Part shown: positions 1 to 8,395 of the stretch, piece after piece | How positions within the stretch are numbered: the first letter of the stretch is position 1 | Layout: each line of letters starts with the position of its first letter | Origin: an uncultured Alphaproteobacteria bacterium | GTDB lineage: Bacteria; Pseudomonadota; Alphaproteobacteria; Rs-D84 | Direction of reading: 5' to 3' | Assembly: GCA_905234465.1 (NCBI GenBank) | Contig: CAJOHU010000009.1 | Span: 1 to 34,749, forward strand | Length of the DNA: 34,749 nucleotides | Notes under the pieces: generated by a model | The model's database searches: none | Seen by the model: only the letters and a program-made list of their open reading frames with translations | What the model was told of the DNA's origin: nothing | Translations under genes and position numbers: made by a program

Positions 1-1382
1 CTGCGGTATTTGCGGATAATTCCAGTGTGACCAGTAAGAAATATGTAGATGACCTGATGTCTGGATACCAGGGTAAATTACCCGGGTCCGGCGCAAATAA
101 ACTTATGATATATGATGATGAAACTGGTATTGGTGAAAAGTCCATTGAGACAACACTTGTGTCAGGTGCCACCGGTGTACCGACGGTTGGTGCGGTTAAG
201 ACGGGGTTGGATGGAAAACAAGATACAATTACCGGCACGGCGGGTTATGTTATGACGGGTACAGGAAACGCCGGCGATGTTGGTGAACGCGCGATTTACA
301 GTGCGAACACAAATTACTCTAATGCATTAGTCACCGCAGAAACCGTCAACACATCTGTTGCGGCGGCGGTAAACAACTCGCTTATTCGTGTGGACGAAAA
401 TGGCGCTCCAAGCGACAGCGGCACACTGTGGGAAATCAACCCGAATCTGATTGCATTAAATGTATGGATGGACGGCTATACAAAACTGCAATATGTTTCG
501 TTGGATGGCAGCCAATATATTGAAACCGATATATATCCGAATCAATCAACTGAATTTGAAGTTGATTTTCAATCAAATGTAGATTCACTGAAATGGTTGT
601 TCGGAGCCAGAGATTATTTGCAAGCCGACACCAGCAGTAATAAATTTAGTATGCAAACATTCTCTAGCAGCTCCAATAAAATATGGATTCAATTTGATAA
701 CACATCAAACGTGGAATTTGGGGTCGTCGCCCCCGGCGTGACGACATCAGAAAACAGATTGGCGCGACATACATTTAAAATGGCGGGCAACAAAACTTAT
801 TTTGATGGCTCTTTGTTGTACGAAGTGCAAGGATGGACGCCATTTGTTTGTTCCAATAAATTATTAATAGGAAACAATTATGCGCAATCTGGTGGCGTAA
901 CGGCGGCCGGTTTTAGTGGAAAAATATACCGTGCAAACAATATGTTTCCATGTACGCGTGATACTGATGGTGAACCCGGTTTATGCGATTTAGATTCACA
1001 TACATTTTATCCGGGCAACACAAGGCTTGCTGCCGGACCATCTTGCATAAGCCCGAATTTGTTTGATAAGGCAACATATATTGCAGGCAAATATTATAAT
1101 TCGTCAGGTAATATTGTTGAAAACCCTGACTATGGTATGTCTGGTTTTATACCAATGAAATCAGGGCAAACATTTGCGTTGTCAGGCAGAACACCGTCTG
1201 GTATTGCTATATTTAATACATCGCAAGTATGGCAACAACAAGTCACAGGGCAATCTTTCACAGCACCTTATGATGGTTATTTTGTTGTAAGCATTGCGGC
1301 AGGGCAACAAGATACATTGCAGGTTGAACGCGGTTCAACCGCAACAACATACCGCCCGTATGGCGAAAATATCTGTGATTAG
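1..1382 (+). CDS. Secreted TSKKYVD / LamG-like surface protein, 5' end cut by window edge
   Basis: The reading frame is open from base 3 (Ala-Val-Phe-Ala, the end of a signal peptide by comparison with the full-length paralogue at 30545-31660), so the GTG at 27 in the ORF track is not the start. The first ~150 residues of the mature protein are nearly identical to that paralogue (TSKKYVD, NKLMIYDDE, SANTNY). A concanavalin A/LamG-like region follows (QYIETDIYP, LFGARD, HTFKMAG, FYPG). The last ~110 residues (NLFDKATY ... VERGSTATTYRPYGE) resemble modules common in phage tail and surface proteins. The paralogue lacks this tail. Likely exported and exposed; ligand unknown. Family membership with the paralogue is seen directly; the lectin-like fold is inferred from pattern only. 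Confidence 0.8.
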   Translation, partial: AVFADNSSVTSKKYVDDLMSGYQGKLPGSGANKLMIYDDETGIGEKSIETTLVSGATGVPTVGAVKTGLDGKQDTITGTAGYVMTGTGNAGDVGERAIYSANTNYSNALVTAETVNTSVAAAVNNSLIRVDENGAPSDSGTLWEINPNLIALNVWMDGYTKLQYVSLDGSQYIETDIYPNQSTEFEVDFQSNVDSLKWLFGARDYLQADTSSNKFSMQTFSSSSNKIWIQFDNTSNVEFGVVAPGVTTSENRLARHTFKMAGNKTYFDGSLLYEVQGWTPFVCSNKLLIGNNYAQSGGVTAAGFSGKIYRANNMFPCTRDTDGEPGLCDLDSHTFYPGNTRLAAGPSCISPNLFDKATYIAGKYYNSSGNIVENPDYGMSGFIPMKSGQTFALSGRTPSGIAIFNTSQVWQQQVTGQSFTAPYDGYFVVSIAAGQQDTLQVERGSTATTYRPYGENICD

Positions 1383-1388
1383 TGTTTA

Positions 1389-1512
1389 TCCGCCTTCGCC
1401 GATAATCATGGAATTTGTTTCCATTGGTGTGAATATTGCTACGGCGAGACACTGTCCGCCTTCGCCGATAAGTGTGAATTGTATTTTTCTTATTACAAAT
1501 TACGCTACGGCG
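1389..1512. repeat. Two diverged ~66-bp tandem units after the LamG gene
   Basis: The 17-mer TCCGCCTTCGCCGATAA occurs at 1389-1405 and 1455-1471. GCTACGGCG occurs at 1438-1446 and 1504-1512. Both pairs have a 66-base offset, so this is a two-copy tandem repeat with a decayed middle. No coding role is apparent. Confidence 0.7.
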
Positions 1513-1542
1513 CGACTTCGGTGTAAGTGGTTAGTGGTTAGT

Positions 1543-1569
1543 AAACGGGCGCAACCGCGCCCGTTTTTT
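1543..1569 (+). terminator. Rho-independent terminator of the LamG-like gene
   Basis: Stem AACGGGCGC / GCGCCCGTT with a 4-base loop, followed by a T6 run. It is preceded by TTAGTGGTTAGTAA, a sequence that recurs beside other hairpins in the window. Confidence 0.85.
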
Positions 1570-1588
1570 GTATTCCAGAGAGCAGTCA

Positions 1589-1690
1589 TCCCGCCGACCG
1601 TGCGGGACCCAGTTTACGGCAACGCCGTAAACTTGCGTCGCAGACACGCCACTTTCGCAGACAGTAAATGTTTGCCACCGCATCGCGGTG
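1589..1690. repeat. Cluster of short palindromes (REP-like)
   Basis: Three hairpins lie in line: TCCCGC/GCGGGA (1589-1607), GTTTACGGC-aac-GCCGTAAAC (1612-1632) and CACCGC-atc-GCGGTG (1676-1690). The GTCATCCCGC...GCGGGAC form is the kind of dispersed palindromic element seen in many alphaproteobacterial genomes. This non-coding interval holds no convincing gene; the ORF 1294-1734 is a by-product of the repeats. Confidence 0.6.
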
Positions 1691-1696
1691 TGACGA

Positions 1697-1722
1697 AAAA
1701 CGGTGGCGAACGCCACCGTTTT
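1697..1722. terminator. Bidirectional hairpin terminator
   Basis: Perfect 11-bp stem AAAACGGTGGC / GCCACCGTTTT with a 4-base loop and T-rich ends on both strands. The minus-strand copy is preceded by the same TTAGTGGTTAGTAAAACGG block seen at 1530 and 12182. Confidence 0.6.
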
Positions 1723-1755
1723 ACTAACCACTAACACTATCCACTAAAAAACTGC

Positions 1756-1785
1756 TTGCGTGCGATTCGTGTTTTGTTCTATGAT
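1756..1785 (+). promoter_or_regulatory. Likely sigma70 promoter of the OmpA-like gene
   Basis: TTGCGT (1756-1761), an 18-base spacer and TATGAT (1780-1785), 21 bases upstream of the ATG. A strong GGAAGGAAAGGA ribosome site follows. Confidence 0.55.
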
Positions 1786-1806
1786 GATATCAGGAAGGAA
1801 AGGAAC

Positions 1807-3063
1807 ATGAAACGAAAATTGGTTTCTGGGTTGGGAATTTTATTGGTTTTGCCGGCGTTTGCGGGTGCACGTTTACCCACAGTTAATGTTTCGGCGGGTG
1901 CGGTTTCTGCACGCGCGCAATACGGTGTGCCGACACAGTCAACAAATGCACAGCCCACCAAAAAACGCGTCGTCGCACGCGCCACGCGGCAAAAAAGTGC
2001 GCCTGTGTCGGTGGATGCCGGTGAAAAAATTGTCGCCAATACAGAATATCTGATTCCGAATAAACCAAGTTCTGATTTGTGGGCGAAAACCGATGCGCCG
2101 TTGCGTATGCCGCGTGCAAGTGAATTTTCGGTTATAACATCCAACGATGCGTTGCCCGAAGAATATATTACACCAAATAATGTTAATACTGAAGTTGCGG
2201 AACTTAGCAAAAAAACATCTGAATTAGATTCACAAATTGCACGTTTGATGGAAATGCAAAGACGTGCCAATAAATCGGTTGCGCCCCACCGCAACACAAC
2301 AGATGAAAATGTCGCGCATACGGCGGAAATAGTACGCGCCCCGGATGTCCCAATGGATGTAATAAAACCGGCGGTTGCGAATAATTCAGATGATGATGTT
2401 CGTATCGCGCGTGTTGTTGTTCCGCGCGATGAATTAATTGGTGGCGATGTGGTAAGTCGCGCCGTCAAAAAAAGTAATACCAGCAAGATAGAAGATGTTC
2501 GTGAAGATATGACGAAAATGTCGCCGTCTGAATTGCGTCGCGCGTTTCGTAAAACATTCTTGTCGGAAAATAAACACCTGTCTACATATCCAATAGATGA
2601 ACGCTTTGATGTGGCAAGTGATATCGGAACTTTCACCGAAGGTTTTACTTCTGCGCGTGACCTGTCCGAAGATTCGGAAAAGATAAGACCGTTGGAAATT
2701 AAAATAGGATTCAGAAATTCTGATTCGGCTTTGTCGCGCGAAAATTACAATTTGTTATCTGAATACGCGGGTATCGTTGTTGCAAATCCAAAGCGCGCAA
2801 TCCAGGTTGCAATTCCATCATCGGTCACAAAAACAACCGAAGGTCGCAAATTGGCGGCGCGCCGTTTGGCGATTGTTGAACAGGTTCTGCGCGATACCGG
2901 CGTTTCTGAACAAAGAATTATGCCGGTGTTATCTGAACGCAACGAAGATGGTTTTGTTCTGCGCATAATTTCAAATGAACAATTTGAAACGCTGACGCGG
3001 CAAAAACGTAATATGTTTGGCGATACGGTTGGTTCAAAGACCTATAAGAGTATGAGTTGGTAA
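1807..3063 (+). CDS. Exported protein with OmpA-like C-terminal domain
   Basis: The start is taken at ATG 1807 because a purine-rich Shine-Dalgarno precedes it and the protein then opens with a clear signal peptide (MKRKLVSGLGILLVLPAFAGA). The track's upstream start lies on the promoter. The next ~260 residues are low-complexity and Ala/Val/Lys/Asp rich, with a short coiled-coil-like stretch (ELSKKTSELDSQIARLMEMQ). The last ~120 residues fit the OmpA-like peptidoglycan-binding pattern: IGFRNSDSALSRENYNLL..., then GRKLAARRLAIVEQVLRDTGVSEQRI. That suggests a periplasmic or outer-membrane protein tethered to the cell wall. comF follows 6 bases later. The OmpA assignment is from pattern only; the rest is unrecognised. 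Confidence 0.7.
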   Translation: MKRKLVSGLGILLVLPAFAGARLPTVNVSAGAVSARAQYGVPTQSTNAQPTKKRVVARATRQKSAPVSVDAGEKIVANTEYLIPNKPSSDLWAKTDAPLRMPRASEFSVITSNDALPEEYITPNNVNTEVAELSKKTSELDSQIARLMEMQRRANKSVAPHRNTTDENVAHTAEIVRAPDVPMDVIKPAVANNSDDDVRIARVVVPRDELIGGDVVSRAVKKSNTSKIEDVREDMTKMSPSELRRAFRKTFLSENKHLSTYPIDERFDVASDIGTFTEGFTSARDLSEDSEKIRPLEIKIGFRNSDSALSRENYNLLSEYAGIVVANPKRAIQVAIPSSVTKTTEGRKLAARRLAIVEQVLRDTGVSEQRIMPVLSERNEDGFVLRIISNEQFETLTRQKRNMFGDTVGSKTYKSMSW

Positions 3064-3069
3064 TCTGCT

Positions 3070-3813
3070 GTGACAAAGTTTTTCGCGATTCTGCATAAAT
3101 GTTTTAACAATTTTATTGAATTCTTGTTTCCATCCGCATGTCCAATTTGTGGCGCACCGGTGACAACACATGGTGAATTGTGCAGTGATTGTTGGGGATG
3201 CTTTGATTGGATTTCCGGACCGCACTGTGCGCGATGCGGGTATCCGTTTCCCGATGATTATGAATCGGGTTCTGGGGCAATGTGTCCGGTCTGTGCGGCG
3301 GGGAAAAATGATTTAGAAATTATGCGTGCAGCGTGTGTTTACGATGATATGTCGCGATCTGTGATGTTGCCATTCAAACACGGCGGGCGGATAAAGTACG
3401 CGCGTTTTATGTCACGTGCGATGATTTGGGCATTGCGAGATGTGAATATTGCGCCCGATATTATTATGCCTGTGCCGTTGGCGACGCGGCGTTTGTTTAA
3501 TCGCGGTTATAACCAGGCGACTTTATTGGCACGCCAAATTGCACGGGCGTATGGTGCACCCATAGATTTTGACAGTGTGCATCGTAAATATCGCCCGAAT
3601 ATGGGGCATAAAACACATGCGCAACGATTTGAAAACATTCGCGGTGTGTTTAATGTGGCGGACAAAGAAAGTGTCAAGGATAAGAAAATATTGCTGGTTG
3701 ATGATGTTATGACATCTGGGGCGACATTTGCAGAACTGGCGCGCGTTTTGCGCCGTGCCGGTGCATCAGAAATATACGGTGTCGTGTTTTGTCGCGTCAT
3801 CCGCGCAGAATAA
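3070..3813 (+). CDS. comF: ComF-family phosphoribosyltransferase-like protein
   Basis: Cys-rich N-terminus with CPICG...CSDC and CARCG...CPVC pairs (a zinc-ribbon arrangement) is followed by a type I phosphoribosyltransferase fold. The PRPP-binding loop ILLVDDVMTSGATF lies near residues 199-212, and the ComF signature RGYNQATLLAR and HKTHAQRFENIRGVF is present. ComF proteins are linked to DNA uptake and processing of imported strands, but many genomes carry one without proven competence. The start is GTG at 3070, six bases after the preceding stop, without a strong ribosome site, so translation is probably coupled. 247 residues is normal for the family. Confidence 0.9.
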   Translation: MTKFFAILHKCFNNFIEFLFPSACPICGAPVTTHGELCSDCWGCFDWISGPHCARCGYPFPDDYESGSGAMCPVCAAGKNDLEIMRAACVYDDMSRSVMLPFKHGGRIKYARFMSRAMIWALRDVNIAPDIIMPVPLATRRLFNRGYNQATLLARQIARAYGAPIDFDSVHRKYRPNMGHKTHAQRFENIRGVFNVADKESVKDKKILLVDDVMTSGATFAELARVLRRAGASEIYGVVFCRVIRAE

Positions 3814-3818
3814 AACAA

Positions 3819-3847
3819 TTGATTTTTTGGGTTGGTTTTTATATAAT
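3819..3847 (+). promoter_or_regulatory. Strong sigma70-type promoter of the ankyrin gene
   Basis: TTGATT (3819-3824), a 17-base spacer and TATAAT (3842-3847), starting just after the comF stop. An AAAAAGGA ribosome site precedes ATG 3879. Confidence 0.75.
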
Positions 3848-3878
3848 TCTCGTGTTCAAGAATTAAAAAGGATTATTT

Positions 3879-5015
3879 ATGACCGAGAATTTAGCCAATA
3901 CAGATTTATTGTGGGCAAAAACAGCAGAAGAAACAAGAAAAGCACTGGACGCAGGTGCAGATGTTAATTATACCACATGGACTGACGAAACACCCTTAAT
4001 GCGCGCTAAAACCGCGGAACAAACGAAATTATTGATTGCTGCCGGCGCAAATGTTAATGCAAAGGATAAATATGGCCAAACGGCTTTGATGAAAGCAGAA
4101 ACAGCAGAACAGACAAAATTATTGATTGCTGCCGGCGCAGATGTCAATGCAAGGGATGAACATGGCCAAACGGCTTTGATGAAAGCAGAAACAGCAGAAC
4201 AAATGAAATTATTGATTGCCGCCGGCGCAGATGTTAATGCGGAGGATGAAGATGGTGATACAGCTTTGATATATGCCCAAGATATATATGCCAAACTAAT
4301 AGGTCAAAGATTATCACCAATAGAGAGAACAAAAATATTAAAAGAACAAACAAAATTATCAATAGAAAAAACAAAAGTATTAATTGCCGCTGGTGCAAAC
4401 GTTAATGCAAAGGGCTATGATAATGAAACGGCTTTGATGTGTGCCCCAACAGCAGAACTGACAAAATTGTTAATCGATGCTGGGGCAGATGTAAATGCAA
4501 AGGATGTTTTTGGCGAAACGGCCCTGATGAAAGCGTTAACAGCAGAAGAAACAAAACTGCTTATTGCCGCCGGCGCAGATATTAATGTAAGAAGTGAATA
4601 TTACCATTACACAGCTTTGATATGCGCCCACACAGTAGAACAAGCGAAATTATTAATTGACGCAGGTGCAGATGTTGAAACAGGAGATTTCAAAATAGTT
4701 GAAGACGTTTATGAACGACGTGGTCGACGAGGTGATTATGAACAAGTGGAAGCAGTTCGGGAATTAATTAAACAACAAGAGAAAATGAAAACAGAAAAGA
4801 AAAAAATACAACGTGAAAAAAATGATGAAACAAAACAGCGTTTGAAATCTAAACCGCGTGATAAGAAACTGTCGGGTGTTGTTTTTGCTGATGCAATTGC
4901 AAAAATGAAACTTTCCGGGGAAATCAAGGGTGATGTTACACCGGATCGCGCAAAAAAAATTATAACAAAAATGATGCGCGACCGTGTATTAAGTGAACGA
5001 AATGCCAAGAAATAA
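3879..5015 (+). CDS. Ankyrin-repeat protein with 30-residue units and basic C-terminus
   Basis: About eight ankyrin-like units carry the AGADVNA...G-TALM...TKLLIA signature. The first three full units (residues ~25-114) are exactly 30 residues long, three short of the canonical 33, with TAEQTKLLI in place of the usual GH-EIVKLLL. An irregular insert (IYAKLIGQRLSPIERTKILKEQ) separates the first and second blocks. Residues ~285-378 are Lys/Glu-rich, probably helical, ending in KLSGVVFADAIAKMKLSGEIKGD. No signal peptide is visible, so it is cytoplasmic or exported by a dedicated system. Ankyrin proteins mediate protein contacts and in host-associated bacteria are often effectors; that role is only a possibility here. 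It has its own promoter and terminator. Confidence 0.85.
   Translation: MTENLANTDLLWAKTAEETRKALDAGADVNYTTWTDETPLMRAKTAEQTKLLIAAGANVNAKDKYGQTALMKAETAEQTKLLIAAGADVNARDEHGQTALMKAETAEQMKLLIAAGADVNAEDEDGDTALIYAQDIYAKLIGQRLSPIERTKILKEQTKLSIEKTKVLIAAGANVNAKGYDNETALMCAPTAELTKLLIDAGADVNAKDVFGETALMKALTAEETKLLIAAGADINVRSEYYHYTALICAHTVEQAKLLIDAGADVETGDFKIVEDVYERRGRRGDYEQVEAVRELIKQQEKMKTEKKKIQREKNDETKQRLKSKPRDKKLSGVVFADAIAKMKLSGEIKGDVTPDRAKKIITKMMRDRVLSERNAKK
3951..4220 (+). repeat. Three contiguous 90-bp ankyrin-coding repeats
   Basis: Three in-frame 90-base units inside the ankyrin gene. The second and third are close to identical at DNA level (GCTTTGATGAAAGCAGAAAC recurs), suggesting recent unit duplication. 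Confidence 0.75.
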
Positions 5016-5038
5016 TTTCAGCATGATTTATAACAAAT

Positions 5039-5062
5039 ACCGTCACGATTGTGGCGGTTTTT
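5039..5062 (+). terminator. Terminator of the ankyrin gene
   Basis: ACCGTCAC-gatt-GTGGCGGT (one G-T pair) followed by TTTTG. It lies 23 bases after the stop codon. Confidence 0.7.
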
Positions 5063-5091
5063 GTTTAATAAGTTTCCAGAAAATCGGCACG

Positions 5092-5122
5092 TTTACAAAA
5101 ATTGGGCGAGTAGCCATATAAT
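5092..5122 (+). promoter_or_regulatory. Possible promoter of valS
   Basis: TTTACA (5092-5097) and TATAAT (5117-5122) are separated by 19 bases, slightly long. A leader of ~60 bases follows before the valS ATG. Confidence 0.45.
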
Positions 5123-5191
5123 CACCAATATGTCACTTGAAATTCATTTTCTATCTGATATTATTCTATGAAAATAACCAAGGGCACAGAT

Positions 5192-7600
5192 ATGAATATA
5201 GATTTGGGAAAAAATATTGCACCACGCGAAATAGAATCGCGTATTCAGAAATTCTGGGATGAAAATCATTTTTGGGATAACGATGTCAATTCCAAAAAGA
5301 CGCCGTTTTGTATCATGATGCCGCCACCAAATGTGACCGGTAATTTGCATATGGGGCATGCGTTGGACAATGTTATGACCGATATTATTTGCCGTTATAA
5401 ACGGATGTCTGGGTTTGATGTGTTGTGGCAACCGGGAACAGACCATGCGTCTATTGCAACCCAGTTATTGGTGGAACGTGATTTGTCAAAACGTGGTATT
5501 AATCCGCACAGTTTGTCTTTGAATGAAAAATTGGATGCGGCGTGGAAATGGAAGGCAGACAAAGGTGGTCAGATTCTGAATCAGTTGCATATCTTGGGCG
5601 CAACACCGGTATGGAGCCGCGAAAGATTTACTATGGACGAAGGTTTGTCGCGCGCGGTTACAAAACTGTTTGTGAAAATGTATAACGAAGGTCTGATATA
5701 TCGTGAAAAACGTTTGGTGAATTGGTGCCCGAAACAACAAACATCTGTATCTGACCTGGAAGTGGAAACTCGCGAAGAACATGGCAAGTTTTACTATTTT
5801 AATTATCCGTTGGTTGATGGCGGATTCGTAGAAATTGCAACAACACGGCCAGAAACACTGTTTGGTGATGCCGCAATCGCAATTCATCCAGAAAACGAAA
5901 AATTAAAACATCTGATTGGTAAAAAAGCAATCATACCGTTGACCAATATTGAAATTCCGATTGTTGGTGATGTTCATGCAGATCCAGAAAAAGGGACGGG
6001 TGCGGTGAAAATTACACCTGCGCATGACTTTGATGATTACGAGGTTGGCTTGCGTCACAATTTGACACCGGTATGTATTTTAACGCCAGATGCGAAATTG
6101 ATAAGTTCGGCACCGGTGCCAAAAAAATATTGGGGCATGGACAGGTACGATGCACGCAAGGCGATTGTGGCGGACATTGAATCCGCTGGGTTGATGACCA
6201 AGATAGAAGATAAAATTATTCCAACACCGTATTCGCAACGTGGGGCGGTGCCTGTGGAACCAATGCTAACCATGCAGTGGTTTGTTGACGCAGAAAAATT
6301 GGCAAAGCCCGTTATCGCCGCAGTTGAGGCAGGCAAAGTCCAATTCTTGCCGGAACACCGGTACAATTTATTTATGTCTTGGATGAAGAATATTCGTCCA
6401 TGGACAATTTCACGACAACTTTGGTGGGGGCATCACATTCCGGCGTGGTATGATTCTGATGGAAATGTCTATGTTGCTGAAACGGAACAAGAAGCAATCA
6501 AACAATCGGGCGGCAAAGAATTAACTCGTGACCCAGATGTTTTAGATACTTGGTTTTCATCGGGATTGTGGCCTTTTTCCACGCTTGGGTGGCCCGATGA
6601 AACAGATGAATTAAAACGCTATTATCCTACAGATTTATTGTATACCGCAGCAGATATTATATTTTTCTGGGTTGCGCGTATGATGATGTTTGGAATGTAT
6701 GTTATGGGCGATATTCCGATAAAAACTGTGAATTTTCATGGTTTGGTGCGCGACAGTCACGGTCAGAAAATGTCCAAAACCAAGGGCAACGGTGTTGACC
6801 CGTTGGTCACTGTGGAAAAATTCGGCGTTGACGCATTGCGTTATTGGATTTCTACGGCACCCATCGGAACAGACATTCGGTACAGCGATGACGAAGTCAA
6901 ACGCGGTTCAAAGTTGATGACGAAACTGTGGAATGCAACCAAATATGTATTGATGAATTTGACAGATTTTGAACCGATTGGTACCGCACCGGCGGTTGCG
7001 AATCGTCCAATAGAAGACCGTTGGATTTTGTCCGAATTAAACAAAACGATTGCCGAAGTTCGTAAAAATTTGGATAAGTATGATACATTTAATGCACGTG
7101 GGGCGATTGATACATTCTTTTACGATATGTTCTGTGACCAATATTTGGAATTTATCAAAGACCGTTTTTGGTCGCCAGAAAAATATGGTGCTGAATCCAA
7201 ATTGTCTGCACAATGGACATTGTGGACGGTACTGCGTGCAATAATCGGGCTGTATGCACCGTTTATTCCGTTTATTACCGAAGAATTATGGCAGAAAATT
7301 TATCAACAATTTGAAGGTGGTAAAACATTGCACTTGACCGAGTATCCGGTGTTGCACCAAGAATATGAAACCGATGTTTCCGATATGCAGTACGCGATTG
7401 ACACAATTCGTGCCGTCCGCGGTCTGCGCACAGAACGCAAGATTGGAAATGGCGCAAAATTGGAAACATTAACTGTATCGCGTGATGTGCCAGAATCGCT
7501 GTATGAATTGATAAAATCTGGGGCGCGTGCGAATAATATTGTCGTTGGCGATTCAGTTGATTTTGTTGTCGCGCAAAATGGGGAAAATAAAAATGCATAG
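5192..7600 (+). CDS. valS: Valyl-tRNA synthetase
   Basis: Class I aminoacyl-tRNA synthetase that charges tRNA-Val. The start is taken at ATG 5192 because AGGG lies 7 bases upstream, whereas the track ATG at 5168 has no ribosome site. The HIGH motif is HMGH (about residues 53-56) in PPPNVTGNLHMGH. The KMSKS motif is KMSKT (about 526) in GQKMSKTKGNGVDP. An editing-domain region (EIATTRPETLFGD, GTGAVKITPAHDFDDYEVG) lies between. The anticodon-binding helical domain is present, but the protein ends at 802 residues, apparently without the C-terminal coiled-coil tRNA arm of the ~950-residue E. coli enzyme. It overlaps the next gene by 8 bases. Certain as to family. Confidence 0.98.
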   Translation: MNIDLGKNIAPREIESRIQKFWDENHFWDNDVNSKKTPFCIMMPPPNVTGNLHMGHALDNVMTDIICRYKRMSGFDVLWQPGTDHASIATQLLVERDLSKRGINPHSLSLNEKLDAAWKWKADKGGQILNQLHILGATPVWSRERFTMDEGLSRAVTKLFVKMYNEGLIYREKRLVNWCPKQQTSVSDLEVETREEHGKFYYFNYPLVDGGFVEIATTRPETLFGDAAIAIHPENEKLKHLIGKKAIIPLTNIEIPIVGDVHADPEKGTGAVKITPAHDFDDYEVGLRHNLTPVCILTPDAKLISSAPVPKKYWGMDRYDARKAIVADIESAGLMTKIEDKIIPTPYSQRGAVPVEPMLTMQWFVDAEKLAKPVIAAVEAGKVQFLPEHRYNLFMSWMKNIRPWTISRQLWWGHHIPAWYDSDGNVYVAETEQEAIKQSGGKELTRDPDVLDTWFSSGLWPFSTLGWPDETDELKRYYPTDLLYTAADIIFFWVARMMMFGMYVMGDIPIKTVNFHGLVRDSHGQKMSKTKGNGVDPLVTVEKFGVDALRYWISTAPIGTDIRYSDDEVKRGSKLMTKLWNATKYVLMNLTDFEPIGTAPAVANRPIEDRWILSELNKTIAEVRKNLDKYDTFNARGAIDTFFYDMFCDQYLEFIKDRFWSPEKYGAESKLSAQWTLWTVLRAIIGLYAPFIPFITEELWQKIYQQFEGGKTLHLTEYPVLHQEYETDVSDMQYAIDTIRAVRGLRTERKIGNGAKLETLTVSRDVPESLYELIKSGARANNIVVGDSVDFVVAQNGENKNA

Positions 7601-8345
7601 CGCAAAACTGATTATAAATCGTGAATTGCAAACATATCAATGTGACAGGTATGGCAATATGCGCCCGGGAATTTTGATGAATGAACTACAGGGTATGGGT
7701 GATACACATGCAGAAATGTTGGGATGTGGTCGTACGTTTATCCATGAAAACAATGTTGGTTGGGTTGTCACGCATTATTTGGTAGATATTGTAAAGATGC
7801 CGCGTAATGGTGAAATGTTGGAATATTCCACGTGGCCGGCATCTCACGATAATTTGCGTGCATTGCGTGATTTTGAAATTCGTTCAGAAAATGGAGAATT
7901 GCTAGTTCGTGCGACATCGCAATGGGTTTTATTTGATTTAGCAAATCGGCGATTGGTGCGCATAGATGATTGGGTAAAACACAATCCGTGGCCGGTGGAC
8001 ATGCCACGTGCATATGACCGTAAATTTGAAAAGTTTCCAGGATTCGAATCGGAAAAGACACATACATTCAAATGCCGATTTGATGATATTGATGAAAATC
8101 AGCATATAAACAATGCGGTGTATGCCGTATGGGCAACAGAAAGCGTGGGATACGAATATCGCAATACACATACCTTGTGCGGTATAGAATTAAATTATAA
8201 ACACGAAATTGCACCCGACATGCCCCAGGTTTCTATAGATGTTAAATGCGATGGCAATATTACACACCACCGTATTCACACCACCGATGCCGCCGGCACA
8301 GACATTGAAAATGCCCAGGTTATATGTCGTTGGCAACCCCGATAA
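7593..8345 (+). CDS. Acyl-ACP thioesterase (FatA-like)
   Basis: Double hot-dog enzyme that releases fatty acids from acyl carrier protein. The N-terminal half has GNMRPGILMNELQGMGDTHAE and WVVTHYLVDI. The second hot-dog carries the catalytic-type block DIDENQHINNAVYAVWATE, with the Asn-His pair typical of the FatA family. The start at ATG 7593 is chosen because GGGGA lies 8 bases upstream; upstream ATGs fall inside valS. 250 residues is the usual bacterial length. The 8-base overlap with valS implies co-translation, so expression should follow the synthetase. It could supply free fatty acids or lipid precursors; no neighbour clarifies this. Confidence 0.88.
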   Translation: MHSAKLIINRELQTYQCDRYGNMRPGILMNELQGMGDTHAEMLGCGRTFIHENNVGWVVTHYLVDIVKMPRNGEMLEYSTWPASHDNLRALRDFEIRSENGELLVRATSQWVLFDLANRRLVRIDDWVKHNPWPVDMPRAYDRKFEKFPGFESEKTHTFKCRFDDIDENQHINNAVYAVWATESVGYEYRNTHTLCGIELNYKHEIAPDMPQVSIDVKCDGNITHHRIHTTDAAGTDIENAQVICRWQPR

Positions 8346-8347
8346 AT

Positions 8348-8394
8348 AAAAAAATCCGACACATGTCGGTATAAAATTTTTCGTTTTTTATATC
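8348..8394. terminator. Bidirectional terminator between convergent genes
   Basis: CCGACA-ca-TGTCGG at 8356-8369 is flanked by A7 on the left (T7 on the minus strand) and TATAAAATTTTTCG on the right. It serves the thioesterase (+) and the secreted protein (-). Confidence 0.7.
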
Positions 8395-8395
8395 T

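Noticed and set aside
1294-1734. 146-aa plus-strand ORF
   Set aside because: It overlaps the end of the LamG gene, then runs through hairpins and tandem repeats; composition is that of repeats, and no ribosome site is present.
1779-2636. 285-aa minus-strand ORF
   Set aside because: Antisense shadow of the OmpA-like gene, which has a signal peptide, promoter and ribosome site.
3951-4700. CRISPR-like regular repeats
   Set aside because: Periodicity is 90 bases and in frame with ankyrin units; no spacers.
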